Shown here one piece after another: positions 39,099-52,013 of a DNA stretch of 64,000 nt (position 1 is the first letter of the stretch; each line of letters opens with the position of its first letter). The stretch comes from Sitta carolinensis (taxonomy: Eukaryota > Chordata > Aves > Passeriformes > Sittidae): the NCBI GenBank assembly GCA_032173965.1, contig JAVUNC010000004.1, forward strand, positions 19,011,001-19,075,000, in the 5' to 3' direction. The notes under the pieces are model-generated. The model ran no database searches. It saw only the letters and a program-made list of their open reading frames with translations, and was not told the origin of the DNA. The position numbers were made by a program, and so were the translations under genes.

Positions 39099-41742
39099 GA
39101 CAAATTAAACTCTAAAATTCAAGTAAATCTCCTCAGATTAAGGGTTGAAGAAAACTCCTCTTTTCACATGACAGCTGTTTATTAAATACTTTGAAATAAG
39201 AAGATGCTCATATGGCTCTTCTTCCTTCTCAGACTTCCCATTTGGAATCTCTGCAGGATCAGCTAGAGCAGAAAACAATTATTTCTGCAATCGCACCCAT
39301 TCTCTGTGTTATATCTCTAAATTCTTGTCATAAAGGAATTACCTGGTGATTTAGGTATAGGAAACATTCTCCAGAAAGTTCTTAACCTGGATTAAAAGAA
39401 TGGCTACAATAATTTTTACAGCAGTAATTCCGTACAATGCTGAAGGAAACTCAAAGCCATCAACAGTTTAAAAATTTTCACATAATATTTTGTGAATCCA
39501 GAAGTTTAACTAACATCGCTGCAGGGAAATGTAGCTAACCAAGGAAGATTTTCTTTTTCAATCAACTAAATAATAAAATCATTTTTATTCAAAATATGAT
39601 GAAAAATATTGAGTTATATAATTTTTAAAAATTTCTCCTGAGCACAAAAATATTGCAAAGAAAATAATCTGTTCAGAAAGGTGAGGTAAGAAGATAAAAC
39701 TGGTAAACTGATATCCAGGATGCATACTCTGGTTATACATTCTCTAACATTACGGGCTTTCAGAAAAAAAAAAAAAAGAAAATCAGGTATTATAAATCAA
39801 AAACAGAGAAGGAAAAGGAGATATACAGGAAGATGTGTGAAACATTTTCCTCTAGTGTACAGTTAATTTCTAAATTACACAATTAATAACATAGAATATA
39901 AAAAAAAATATGTTTTTATAAAAAATATTGTTTTTTTATAATATCTAGTAGCCTGAGGTCTGGGAATACATGTACACGATACTAGAAGTGAACAGTGTAA
40001 AACATTTGTAGTTTGACATGACCTTTGGTCTTTTGAATAAAATTTGCTCTTCTTTCAAACACCATGTACAGAAGTAAGACTAAAAAAAAGGCCATTTCAG
40101 TAAATCTCTTTCGATGAAGAAAATAAACTTGCCTAGTGAGCTATACTCTTGAGGGGAACCAAGCAGACTCCTCTGGATGTTGGATTGGTGGTGCTGGGTA
40201 GGTGCTGGAAAGCGAGGAGGGAGGAGATGGCAACAGCTGCAGTTGTGAAGGAGAAAGAAAAGTTCGGGAGGTCTACAGGGTGACAGTGCAATGAAATCCA
40301 GTAGGAAAGCAAGTTTTCTATTGAAATGGAATGGGAATACAAGAAATATCTGTCTGACATTAGCCTGCAGCTAGAAGATGTGTCTCTGGAGACTCATCTC
40401 TGTCAAACTTACCTCAAGGATAAATTCTGTAAATTCCCAAAGGCAGGTTCTGTAGCTTGTTTTGTGCTCTGAGCACAGTGGCTCCCTGATCAGAGAACCA
40501 ATTTTGATTTTAGTGTTTTTCAGTGGTTTATGGCAAATGACCTGGTTTTCACAGTGTCTCTGTACCATGTAAGCAAAATAGAAATATTTTCTTATTCTTC
40601 AGGTAATTGAAGGGTAAAGGAATAAATAATCCAACACAATGAGAAAATATGTTTGTACACAGAGATGTGTAGATAGAATATATCAATAGATAGAATATAA
40701 TCAATAAATATCAACGTGCTCTTACTCTAGAATAGTAAAAATATAAGTGAATCTGGCTTTTTAAAGAGTATTTTGTAATATCCTTCTTTCTTCTTCTTTC
40801 ATATTATATTATAAGTAAGATAAGCTTTTTTTTGTTCAATTTCAGAATGTAGAATAATAGTGAACTTTGGAAAACATGTTGTTTCCATTGGTCAGATATA
40901 GTGGCATTGAATCTTAGTAGGCTTTGTTTCATGATATGGTGCAGAGCTGTCTGACAAAGAGAAAAGAAAGTCATATGAGAAACATTAATTTTAGTAGAGA
41001 TATGCTTACCTGCTCCAGTCACTTAAAATAAAAATATTTTAAAGCAACAGCATATGTTTGCAAATTGGTCAGTGAATAATAATGCTTTATATCACTCAAT
41101 AAAAGGCCTCAAAAGACTTTGAACTTCACAGCAGCTCTGAAGCTGGTATTTTGATATTCTTTTTGCAGACAGATAAATGATTCTCAGGGGCTTTCAAACC
41201 CATCAGTTGCAGCATTTGCTTGCTTATCTTTCTTAAAGGAAAACAGAGAGGAGAAGAATTCTGATCTTTTGCCATTCTCCTGTTTTGTTCATAAACTATT
41301 CCCAGTCTAACAGTTGTTTCATGCCTCATTTTTAAGAAAAAGTATATATATTTAAAGTTTGCAGTCTTAAAAATATCATGTTCAAATTAGAAACCTTGAA
41401 CAATTTAGCTATAACTTGTTCCAGAAATAATTTTCATTATACCCCTTATGAAAAAATTATATAATGCCTTTAAAGGAATAAATGTCATTAGAAATCTAAC
41501 AAAATATATATGCACATATGTAATTAATGAAATTCTTATGTAGAATTCTATATCTTCCACTTTTGTTGGGAGAAAAGAAAATGTTCTCAAAATTATGCAG
41601 AAAGAAGGAAGAGACAAAAAGTTTTTCAATCAATAGAAATTATAATATGAATCTAAAGTAGATGATGAATAATCTGTTAAGCTATTGACAAAACCTGTAG
41701 TCTGAAAAAACAGATGTTAAGCTCTGGAATATAAGAACAGGA
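39099..41742. other. Gene-free AT-rich interval
   Basis: No gene is recognised. A G+C-richer patch at 40140-40300 matches nothing I know. The remainder is AT-rich unique DNA with short A runs. Confidence 0.65.
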
Positions 41743-42040
41743 AGATAGAATGGCTTGGGTTATAAGGGACCTTAAATAAAACCTAGTTCAAATCCCTCTG
41801 CTGTGGGCAGGAATACTTTCCACTAGCCCAGGTTGCTCAGATCTCCACTCAGCATGGTCTTGAACACTGCCAGGGATGAGGCACCACAGCTTCCCTGGGC
41901 AGCCTTTGCAGTGCCTCACCAATCTCAAAGTGAGGAATTTCTTCCTAATATCTAACCTACACCTGACCTGTGTCCATTTGAAACCATTCCTCCTTGTCCT
42001 GTCACCACTTACCCTCATAAAAAGTCCCTCTCCAGCTTAC
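41743..42040 (-). mobile_element. CR1 LINE 3' fragment, reverse orientation
   Basis: The + strand reads as the reverse complement of a CR1 3' end: 'tagaatggcttgggttataa', 'tttccactagcccaggttg', 'cttgaacactgccagggatg', 'cacagcttccctgggcagc', 'gaatttcttcctaatatct' and 'aaaagtccctctccagc' in that order. It is about 300 bp, moderately diverged and close to full-length for this segment, so it is probably younger than the 11.4-kb copy. The minus-strand frame at 41788-42018 is translated CR1. Confidence 0.96.
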
Positions 42041-42298
42041 TTTATAATAACATAAAGGTTCTCTGAAATGTTCATGTAATGGCTACATATTTTGTACTTT
42101 TCAGTTTCCTTTGAACTTTGCAGAACTTACCAATCCCTCTAGACGTGTGGGTTCCTGCTGTCCATCCTGTAGCTGTCCCTTCTCTGAGACATCTAGATAT
42201 TTGTAAAGGAATTGTAAATGTATCTTCTTGAAATGTAGTAAATGTATCTTCAGTGCTCTCTTTTCCCAGAAAAACACAATACATAGCATAGCATCCTT

Positions 42299-42456
42299 AA
42301 ACAAACAAAAAAAAAACCCAAAAAAACAAAAACAAAAAAAACCACCAAAAAACCAAACAAACAAATCCCCAAACGAAACAATAAACTCCTCCCAAAACAA
42401 ACAAAATAACCAAACCAACCATCCAGTCAACCAAACAATAAGACCAAAAAAAGAAG
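42299..42456. repeat. A/C-only low-complexity tract
   Basis: The + strand is almost entirely A and C, with runs such as AAACAAACAAA and ACCACCAAAA, one lone G at 42375 and a few T. It becomes A/G-rich at its right end. Confidence 0.92.
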
Positions 42457-45400
42457 AAAAATATAAAATAATGCTCATTTTTACCATAGTTCTTCACTTT
42501 TGAATATTTCTGAAACAGAACTTTTCCTTCTCTTTCCAAACTAAATATTATTGGTTTTGGTACTTTTCATTATTGCCCCTCTCTCTGGCTCCTACCAGAG
42601 CAGATAATTTGGTTCTTATCATTACCAGTTAAGAATCACTAAGCAGAAAGAGGCATTACTCACAATTGTCTTGGACCCACAAGCTCTGCTGTAAATACAC
42701 ACAAAAACTGCTCTTTGTGGTGAGAAAGTAATGAATAGAGGTTTTCCCTTCACTGCTTCAATTGTCATTCTCCAAGGGGAAACACACAGTGTCCATGCCT
42801 CATTGAACATGGATTCGATGTATTTCTATTACAAGGAACAAGAAATTCATTATTCCTACTACTACCACTACAAATTGATGAGATAAAACACTGGGTTTCT
42901 GAAAAGACACTTTCTAAAATGAACCCATAGGTCATTCTGAAATAAAAACCTCTGTCACTATTTCTGTCAGTGAGTGTCAGCAGACTGTTAAATATAATTG
43001 CCTTGTTGTTTTTTGTGATGACATTTATTATTTCCCACCTGATAAAACAGACTCCTTTCCTCTAGAGATTGATGGTCCTCCTGGAATTTACATCAATGTA
43101 ATGTTAAAGAAAATGATAAATGTTTCTGGTTTTCTAAATAAGCAATGTACTACATTTTTGATAGCACAATTAGTTCATTTCCTTGAAAAAAACTCTTCAT
43201 CCAAGAACTTTGAACCCAGTATATATGATTTTTTTCCTTGAAAATTACATCTTGCATTTTGCTTTCTCTTAACAGAACAACACTTTTTTTTTTTACTTTC
43301 CTGCTTTGGGTCTGATTTTACAACACAGTGGTTCAAAGTTTCCTGTATAACTTTCATTGAAAGTCATTGATATAATACATCCTTTTAACAAGACACTATA
43401 TAAAAATGTAGTCACTAATTTGGTCATTACGTCCTCATTTACTGTCCTTTATATTAGTAAATTACATGCTATAAAAGATGTAGGTTAAAAAAAGACACCC
43501 ACAGGTTTGTTTTTTTTTTGTTGTTGAGATCCTCTGTCTCTACTATTGGACCAACATTTGGTGATCTCTTGTAATAAAAATACTTTATTCCTAGAAAAGG
43601 GTCCTTAAAAATTTTCTCACATATATTATCAAGCAACATGGAAGAGGAGTTCTTAGGTTTCAGATTGCTGGTCCAGTGCCTACTTGCTTTGTGACTGTGT
43701 ACACTTTCCTCATCTCTAACCATCTGTTCCTGTGTTGTTAGATCAGAATCTCTGCCTGACAAGGGCTGTTTTGCTCTGAGTATGTGTGAATTGACTGCCC
43801 AATACAATGGAGCATTGAGGTGCTTTCACATATATACACTGCTGTAATACAATAATTAATTATAATTAGGCAGGAGTTAGTGGTCCAAGAAATTTCTACA
43901 GCTCTTCCATTGTAGGAAATAGCTTGGTAGTAAACAAAATCTTTTTGTCAAATGCAAATAATATTTTACTATGACAGGGGAATTATTTTGAGAATCTTTG
44001 AGGTATAAAATCAGAAATACTGGTTCTATTCAAAAACAAGAATTACAGTTTTTAATATACAAGACTTGCTTATGGATGTCGAGATTTTAGTACATAATTC
44101 GCTTTCAAGGGATTTTATTTAACTTCTGTTAAAGACAGAAGGAAAGAGAGTTTTAGTAATTTTTCTGGAGTCAGATATCAATTATTTTTTTTTTTGTATT
44201 GAATTTTTATATGGTTTCTGGTTCCAAGGATCTGAGATTATAAATACTGCTCACGTTTCAGTTTCCTCATGTGTGTTGGTGGTAATGAAAGGAAAGACTC
44301 TCATCCTCTTCTGTGGTCAGATTCACCCACCAGTGATGAACATGGTGAAGGGAGAGAAGCAGGGGTAGTCAGTGACAAGTGAGGACACCAGATTCCTGGG
44401 AGCAAAAGCAGCCATGGGAGAGAGGAATGTTGGGGGAAGGGGAGACAGGGGTAGGAGTGTAAAGGCAGGGTCCTAGGGCTTTTAGAGGAAAGAAGGATAG
44501 CTATTCAGTGAGATCCCTGGAATGTTCTCTCCAGCCTACCCACAGCATGGGGTCGTGCACAGATCTGGTTATGGGTTAATGAACTGGAAAGTTAGTGCTA
44601 GATGTCTGGATCAAATTTTTATTCAGTCATTACAGCTCTACTGATGACAGTGGAAAAATGCCAGATAATCTGTGTCCTACCTTTCTTCTGAGTATCTCAT
44701 GTTTCAAAAGCCTTTGTCCTAAATTCTGAGTGCCTTTCCACCCACCTGATCACATTAGTGATCATACTTAGAAGATTCAGCCATAGTTCTGCCCCATGTT
44801 ACTTTTCCGTCTCTATTATCTCATATAAGGGCAGTCCAAGGATGGGCAACAAAATGGTTACATGTAATGTACCCATGGAACATTATTAAATAGTTTTCTT
44901 CTACATTAGCGCTCATAGAATTTTTCTCCTGTCATCTGCAAAACTGAAGAGTGTTAAAACATTTTAGGAAACTTTTAAACATTCATTCCCACAGCAATGC
45001 TAATAAAAGATATTGAACTTTTGCATCATGTTCCATTTAAGTCTTGTCAAGTGTTTTTTGAGTATCCAGTTTCTTTGATAAATTTCCAGAATGATAAATG
45101 AAAACTTTTTTTCTTTCAAAAGGGACAGTTCCACAGTAATCAAGGAAAAAAAGATTTCTCAGGTTCAGATTAGATTTTTATGGTCCAGATGACAAAGGGT
45201 ATCACTCCAATAATTTGGAGTGCATAATCATTATCTCCCCATCCAGTATATGGAAGAGGCATGTCCAGGATGCAAGTAAGATTGAGTCAGTTATATTTAA
45301 GCAGCATATTATTTGTACAAGAAGCACTCTCTGTCTTAATTGGGAAACATTCTATTGTGTAAATATGAAAGTTAGATATTTAACTCAGAAAAACTCGGTC

Positions 45401-46669
45401 TGCCACTGATACAAGTGATAATATCTCACACTACAACCCTGCCTCCCTTCTTAATTTTTAATGGAGAACTGAGAAACTGCAGTGTGAGAGACTGTTGGTG
45501 ATGCCAGTCAGTACCTGCAGGTAAGTGCATGCCATCATGCCACTAGAGAGTGATGGAGGCTTTGATATTCCACATCCCAGAGAAATAATGAAAGCATCAC
45601 TACCATGAGATGAATTCTTTCAACAGTCCCTTGGATAGGACAACTGCTGAGATCCATGGGATATTATATGATATAAGCCCCATGAAAGTGGACTTCAATA
45701 TACTTACTAACACTTGAAAGGCTGCCAAGGGTAACTGGACTAATTTATTTGTCATAACAACAGGTATTGTGTAGGTAAAGTTAAATGCGGATACTGAATG
45801 CAAATAGAAACATGGGCATAGGAAGAAATTAAACTCCACACTCCCTCAGAGTGAAAGATTGTTTGTAGCAGTCATTTATATGTTGTTTATGAACCCTAAA
45901 ATGTTTATGATTTCACATGTTGTTTTGACAAACTAGTTTGTCAGACATGATTGGTCAGGTGACAAAAAATAATCTTTTCTTCCATTGCATACCTTTCCTC
46001 AAGCCAGAGTAGCAGAGAGACGTGTTTTATAATGAGAATGGGTAGCATTTTCCTTGATAGTTATTTTTAACCTTTCTTTTCATAAAGCCACTTATGATAC
46101 CCCACCCTCTGGTTTTCCTTTTTATTCTTACTTTTAATAACTGAGTTGATCTTTTTCTCGAATCAATTAGCGTATAAAGGATAAATTTTTAATTCAAGGG
46201 AATTTAAAAAACTAGTGATTCTTTGCCCTCTGGAAACAAGCTTAGTTTTAAAGCTTCCTCACCTGAAATGTTCAGCAGAGTGAATATTGCTTTTCTGTTG
46301 TTTCTGTAACAAGGTGAGCTGATTGTCCTGCACGTTTTTGGACAGTGTGATAGTCTGGGCTCCCTCTGTCCTTTTAATTTTAATGAATCTTCACTAAAAA
46401 AGAGATCTGATTTTGTACTGTAAGCTAAAAAAAAAGACAACAGAGAAGCCAGAAATAAATAGTGCTCAACCACATTTTAGCTCCTTCCCCTTGTTATTCT
46501 GGTTCCTGCTCAGCTTTCTGAAATTCATAAGGTTCTAATTTGAAAGTTAGGGTTGCTTTTTAGGTCAAATATTGGAAAAAGCAAAATTGATATACACATT
46601 TAGTCACATTTAAAATGCATTATTTTTAATTCAGGAGATCCTCAATAGTTTGCAGTGTAAAAAAAAAAA

Positions 46670-46785
46670 TGTGTGTTTTTTTGTTTGTTTGTTTTTTGTT
46701 TTGGTTTTGGCTTTTTGTTTTGTTTTGGGTGGTTTTTTTTTTGTTTGTTTGTTTTTTGGGGGTTTTTTTGTTTGTTTTTTTTTTT
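46670..46785. repeat. T/G-only low-complexity tract
   Basis: About 115 nt of T and G, with one C at 46711. TTTG units are mixed with GGTTTTGG and a GGGGG run. Composition is that of the 42.3-kb tract on the opposite strand. The 78-codon frame across it is an artefact. Confidence 0.93.
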
Positions 46786-48421
46786 ATAAGAGCTTGCCCT
46801 TTTACACTTCTATTCAAGAAATATCACTTAGCCAGCAAAGACTGATAAAGGTAGGATTAAGCCACTGGTACATTTTAAGTGCATAATCCTGATGGCATGA
46901 CTTTCTGGAGTTGTCAGACAGTACAAAGGAGAATAGGAAAAATTGCTCTCAATACAGAAATTTCTTTTTAAAGCATCATTTGTAGTCTTTGTAAAACTGT
47001 CAAAGTAAGCTAGAAGCTATGATTTTGGAAAGAGGTACACACAGACATCAAATCTTATGCTCATTAAAGTTGAAAGCAAAGTAGGAATTGCTGGACACAC
47101 TGGAAGGGAACATCTTGAGAAGCCCACAGGAAGAACAAAAGTTCTACTTTTAAATCAACAATTTGTAACACATAAGCAAAGAATGAAGAACAAGGTTCTC
47201 AATTGTTGTCTCTGTTACTGGAGCTTCATAACTGTATGAGAAAGGGATCTGAAAGATTGTCTTGGAGACAGCAAGAATTCTGTATTTGAGACACTGAGGA
47301 GAAGGTGCAAGAGCTTTAGTTGCCCTAGAGGCAAGGAGGATAAAGTTCTATGAGGTTGGAGTGATATTGAACAGACAGAACTCCATGTTGGTTTAATCTT
47401 GGGGAAACTTAGAACAGCTAGAGGGAAATCCAATGGCTAAGAATAAAAAAAACAAAAAAACCACCCCACAACACACCAGCAAAGATCAAATTCCTTGGTT
47501 TATTTTTTCTTTTTCTAATTTTCCAAAGTTTATTATCTTTCAGAATGTTCAGAAACATAACCTTTTTTTTCTAAATCAAAACATAATTTAATTTTAAGCT
47601 TAACTAACATTTAAAATGAATCTGAGAAATCTAGACTTCTCTTCCATGTGAAAAAAAGCAAATCAAAATTAAGCAAACTGTGAAGAAAAATTGTTTTTCC
47701 AGATTCAATTGAAAATTTAGAGCAACTCTGTGGCCTGGTTGTGCAAATATTGATATTCAGGTGAATGAAACGGGCCCTCAGAGAATGCACTAGGAAATAT
47801 TAAAAATCCTTTAGTAGACATTTTCATATTTAAAATTTGCATCATAATTGCTGTATTTTGCACATGTGGAATTTAAGATATAATTATTTCAAAATAGGAT
47901 TTAATTACAGTAAAAAGATATTGTATGTGATGCAGAAGACTAGTCAGGTTTAACAGGTCCCCACAAAACTGAACATGATCAAACCAAATGATTAGCAGGA
48001 AAGCCAATAGGAAATAACATTGCAAAATTAAAATAAAAATGTATAACACTGAATACAAAAGGAAATTTTTCTGATCTGTACATAATTTTGTTTAATTAAA
48101 TTAATTTTGCTTAATCTAATGGATTGTGTGGTAAAATTCATACTTCCTATTACTCAATTCTAGTTCTTTCCCTGAAAATCTTTTGTATCTAATGTTAGAA
48201 TGAAATACTAGCAAAACCTCAAATTAAAAATTCTTATTGAGTTTGTATTCATCCACTTCCTTTGGTTAGTCATCCAAGGTGTGCCTAATTTATGTGTTCA
48301 GCCACTGGAATGTGGTCTTTTTTCCTATTACTGAAATTTAGTTGGAGCCTTGAGTATTTCATGCCTTGCCTACTCCTTCTCTTGACTCTTCCAAACTGTT
48401 CTTGCATAAATCTTCCAAAAA

Positions 48422-48456
48422 GTTGTTTGTTTTTTTGTTTTGGTTTTTTTTTTTTT
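48422..48456. repeat. T/G low-complexity tract
   Basis: A short stretch of TTTG units followed by a T run on the + strand. Confidence 0.85.
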
Positions 48457-49610
48457 AATATCACCATGGTTTCTCAGAGTTTGGTTAATTATATAATATT
48501 CAAATTATCTGGCAATTTTGCCAGCTATCGTAAACTCAAGTTTCTTCTTCCTACTGTAAATTCTTACTGGTATTAGTAGTAGTAGTAGAAGTAGACCTAT
48601 AATTTTTTGTTAAGCAGACAAGCTGTTTTTAATAAAAGCTATTTATGGAACATTGCGTAATTCACTTGTAGAGAATATTTTTCTGCATCTTATCTATAGT
48701 AATAGAAATTAAATATCATATATATTTTCCTTTTATCTATAAAAGTCACCTAAGAAACCTATATCTGATCTTTAAAATATAACAGTGGAACAGCTCCATC
48801 TTGTCCAAAATATTAGTGTCTTTAAGAGATTTATTTTATGTAGTCTAGTCTGGATGATTATACTTGTAATAATGTAGCATTATTCCACCTTTTGTTCAAA
48901 CACTGAAGAGAGACTCTTTTTCTAATATGTCATGGAGATTTTAATCATATTTTATGGAAACTGTAAAAGCAGGGTCACTGAGCTATATTGAGTTTGTATT
49001 TATCACATCTGTTGCAAAGGTAGATTATTATATTCAGTGAATGTGCTCTGAAAAAACTAGTTAAACTTGTTTCTAATTGCCTGTTTTGATAATGAGTCCT
49101 GAATAAGCTCTACAAAAATAGCATTTTGAATTATACATTCAGTACACTGCTTCCAGTTTTCTAATAGATCTAGCATAATTTTTGATGGACATGATGCATT
49201 GAGCTCAAATACATATTTAATATTGTTAATAAATGGCTACTCTATGAAATGATTTATGTGGTTCTCTTGAAGCAGAGAATGAAGATGACTTTTCTTTAAA
49301 TCAGACATGTGATTGCACTAAAAACGTCTCTTTGGAACATCAGATGCCTTAGTTTCCATAATAAATGTTGTGAACCTTATTTCTTTAAAACATGAGGAAG
49401 TAGAGTCTTTGTGGTAGTTGCAACATTGAAAATTGCAATTCTGTAATAATTACCACATTCTTTTTCTTTCCTAAAGAGTTTTCAAAGAACTGTGTATAAT
49501 TTTTCAATTCAGATGAAGCTATTTCCATGGGAAGAGTTCTGCACAAAGAAATTTGTTGATAAAGGACTTGTGAATGTACAGTTTAGTCTTGGGGTTTGCT
49601 TTGGTTGAGA

Positions 49611-50223
49611 TGACCCCGAGATGTGTAAAAAGTCGTTGTCTCCCAACCCAGCTGTTGAAGAATGAGTCGAAAGTCTTCAGCTGATGCTCTCAAGGTTGCT
49701 TTATTGTTTCTTATCCAAGATATTTTCTGTCTGGGCTGCCGAGGTCTGTTCAGCAGGGCAGCCCGAGGCACACTCTCTGCCCCTGGGGCAGGCATTGTTT
49801 TTTATACTACAAACTACGTGTTAGTTATTTATAATTATGATCCAATGCCTATCACCTATGTTAGACAGTTACATTCTACTCTAATCCAATCCCCAAGTGC
49901 CAACATCACCAAGAAGATGGGGGTTAGGAAGAAGAAGGAAGGAGGACAGGACAATGCCCAAATCCCTCCATCTTGCCCCCTAAGCCCCCATGGTAAAAAT
50001 CCCCAAAATTTCCCTTTTCACTCTATAACTACTACTATCATGCTGTCTAAACTTTTGTGACCTTTAGTTCTTCATTCACAGGTGGTAATTTGTTCCACGG
50101 GTCAAACTCAAAGCCGCAGGAGTCCTTGGCTGACTGCCAGGGTCTCTGACCCCCCTGCCAGGGGTTAGAAGCCCCTTGGCTGGAGCTGGGATCATCCAGG
50201 ACTGTCAGAGAGACGTTCTGACA
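49611..50223 (-). mobile_element. Solo LTR of an avian endogenous retrovirus, reverse orientation
   Basis: On the minus strand the element starts TGTCAGAACG at 50223 and ends in CA near 49611, giving about 613 bp. It has a complete LTR control layout on the minus strand: a TATA-like box (GTATAAAAAAC) near 49807-49797, then an AATAAA poly(A) signal at 49708-49703, then a U5 ending in CTCGGGGTCA. No gag, pol or env lies on either side, so a solo LTR left by recombination between proviral LTRs is the simplest reading. Flanks at these boundaries (TGAGA and TGTCA) are not a clean 5-bp duplication, so ends may be off by a few bases. The 132-codon + strand frame at 49662-50060 lies inside it and is not a gene. 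The family is probably ERVL- or ERVK-like; the name is uncertain. Confidence 0.85.
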
Positions 50224-50668
50224 TGTCAGAAATTAACTGTCTGTCTTAAGATGGAAATTATCAATTATATGGATAACAGTTTTACATAAACTGAAGGCCT
50301 TTGCAAGATTTGGCATAAGAAATAAACTGTCACTTTCTTTGTAAGGTATTCTTTATCTGATATTGTTGCAAAGGTGTACCCATACAACTTATTTTCTTGA
50401 ATACGGATCTTTGAAGATCATTTTACAGATTTGTTGAATTATTCTAGTTCCATTGAACATACTTTAAAAAAAAAAAAGAGTAACTTCCTCTATTTTATAA
50501 AAATAATCAAACTTGCTACTGAATTCAGTGATTAGAAAATGGAATTAGCAGATTGAATTTTGATTTTTTCAAGACACTGAAGTTCAGTCTTTTATTATAC
50601 CATATTTTACATTGTTTCCATCAATTTCATGGTCTCCATAGCTGATCAGAGAAGCTGTGGTTTTGTCT
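50224..50668. other. Short unique AT-rich spacer
   Basis: It separates the LTR from a CR1 tail and holds an A run at about 50466-50477. No gene is seen. Confidence 0.65.
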
Positions 50669-50795
50669 GGGAAACACTTGAAGTATGGGTGAATGGGGCT
50701 CTGAGCAACTTAATATAGTTGGCAGTGTCCCTGCTTATTTTGCAGGGGATTTGGACTACATGACCCTTCAATCCCACCCATTTTATGATTCTAAG
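50669..50795 (+). mobile_element. CR1 LINE 3' tail
   Basis: A very short 5'-truncated CR1 with 'ggggctctgagcaacttaat', 'gttggcagtgtccctgctt', 'ggatttggactacatgaccc' and the terminal 'ttttatgattctaag'. These match the last ~130 bp of a common avian CR1 subfamily. No coding content. Confidence 0.92.
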
Positions 50796-51910
50796 ATGTT
50801 TCTGTGGTAAGTGAGTAATTCCCTTTGGATCTGAATTCACATAGTTTGCACTAAATTTATTCAATAAGTGTAAAAAAGACAGTATTTTCTTATGAAGAAA
50901 ATATGAATGTCTTATTCAGTGAAAGTAAAGAGTAAAGTTAATCACAAATTTTAGAAGAGAGAAAATGCTCTGAAGCTGACCTGAGAGATTGTTCTAGAAA
51001 TTCATGAGGGTAAGTGTCTCCACTCTTTTTGAAGAAAAATATTTTACTTCTGAGAAGATGATAGTGTACATAAAGTATAATGGTTCTTGCCGTGGCCATG
51101 CCAGCATAAAAAAACTCAGTCAAGTGAACTTAAACTGTGGTTTAAATGCCTTTTTGACGTCTAGGGAATGCATTCTAACAGCTATACACTCACTTTATAT
51201 GATTCTATTGTGGCTAAGAAAAAACAAAAGTGATTTAAAAAAAAGAAAATATTTTTACATAGGAAAATGCAAACACTATAATTCAGTAATAAAATCCAAC
51301 CTCAGAATTATGTAACAGAATAGTATTCCATATCTCTTTTGTCATGACAATTGGTTCACATCTTTAAAAGTTTTATATTCTTGTTCACAAAGCAAATAAT
51401 CCATTTATTAAAAATAAATAAATTTGATTTTATTGAACTTGTTGCTGAACACAAATATAAACAGTTAAAAATGTATGACCTTTTGTTAACAGTATAATGG
51501 AGTTGAGGTAAATGGTGAAAACCGTAAGAACTTGCCAAAATAAAATAAAGTAAGAATATTAATGTTTGCAATGTAAAGTGAAAATATGGGGGGGGGGGTT
51601 GTGATGTAAAATCATTAAAAACCCCTCAAAACTTTGCTAAAATGTTTTGTTGTGGGAATTTATAATACAGCAGCAAAGATTTTCAGACATCTTATTGTTC
51701 TGAGTAATTATTTTTTTCCTATTTTTAATGCCAGCACTATGGCTTACTTTACTAAAATACTTTCCTCATTTTGAGAAAAGGAGACAGAATTGATTCGAAA
51801 GGAAACAGTTATTTGGGCAATGACTTCACAAGATAAGCATAATAAAAGAATCCCCCTGGAGATTTTGGTTTTCTCCTGAAACTGAACTATGAAGATTACC
51901 AGAACAATAT

Positions 51911-52013
51911 TATTTTATTTTATTTTATTTTATTTTATTTTATTTTATTTTATTTTATTTTATTTTATTTTATTTTATTTTATTTTATTTTATTTTATTT
52001 TATTTTATTTTAT
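51911..52013. repeat. TATTT pentanucleotide microsatellite, 20 perfect copies
   Basis: Bases 51911-52010 are twenty uninterrupted TATTT units, followed by a partial unit. The purity implies recent expansion or continuing length change. Downstream it changes abruptly to a C-rich patch ('ctcccccaccaccccc'). Confidence 0.98.

Larger units (their letters stand above)
42041..49610. other. Gene-free interval rich in strand-skewed simple tracts
   Basis: No gene is recognised. Low-complexity A/C or T/G tracts occur at 42299-42456, 46670-46785, 47444-47482 and 48422-48456. A short TAG trinucleotide run is at 48574-48594. A G+C-richer patch at 44270-44560 matches nothing I recognise. Open frames across the skewed tracts are low-complexity artefacts. 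Confidence 0.65.

Noticed and set aside
42101..42539. Phe/Trp/Leu-rich minus-strand frames of 80-128 codons
   Set aside because: They translate an A/C low-complexity tract. The matching T/G-tract frame at 46650-46886 is rejected for the same reason.
49662..50060. 132-codon plus-strand frame
   Set aside because: It is antisense within the LTR at 49611-50223 and crosses its TATA and poly(A) signals.
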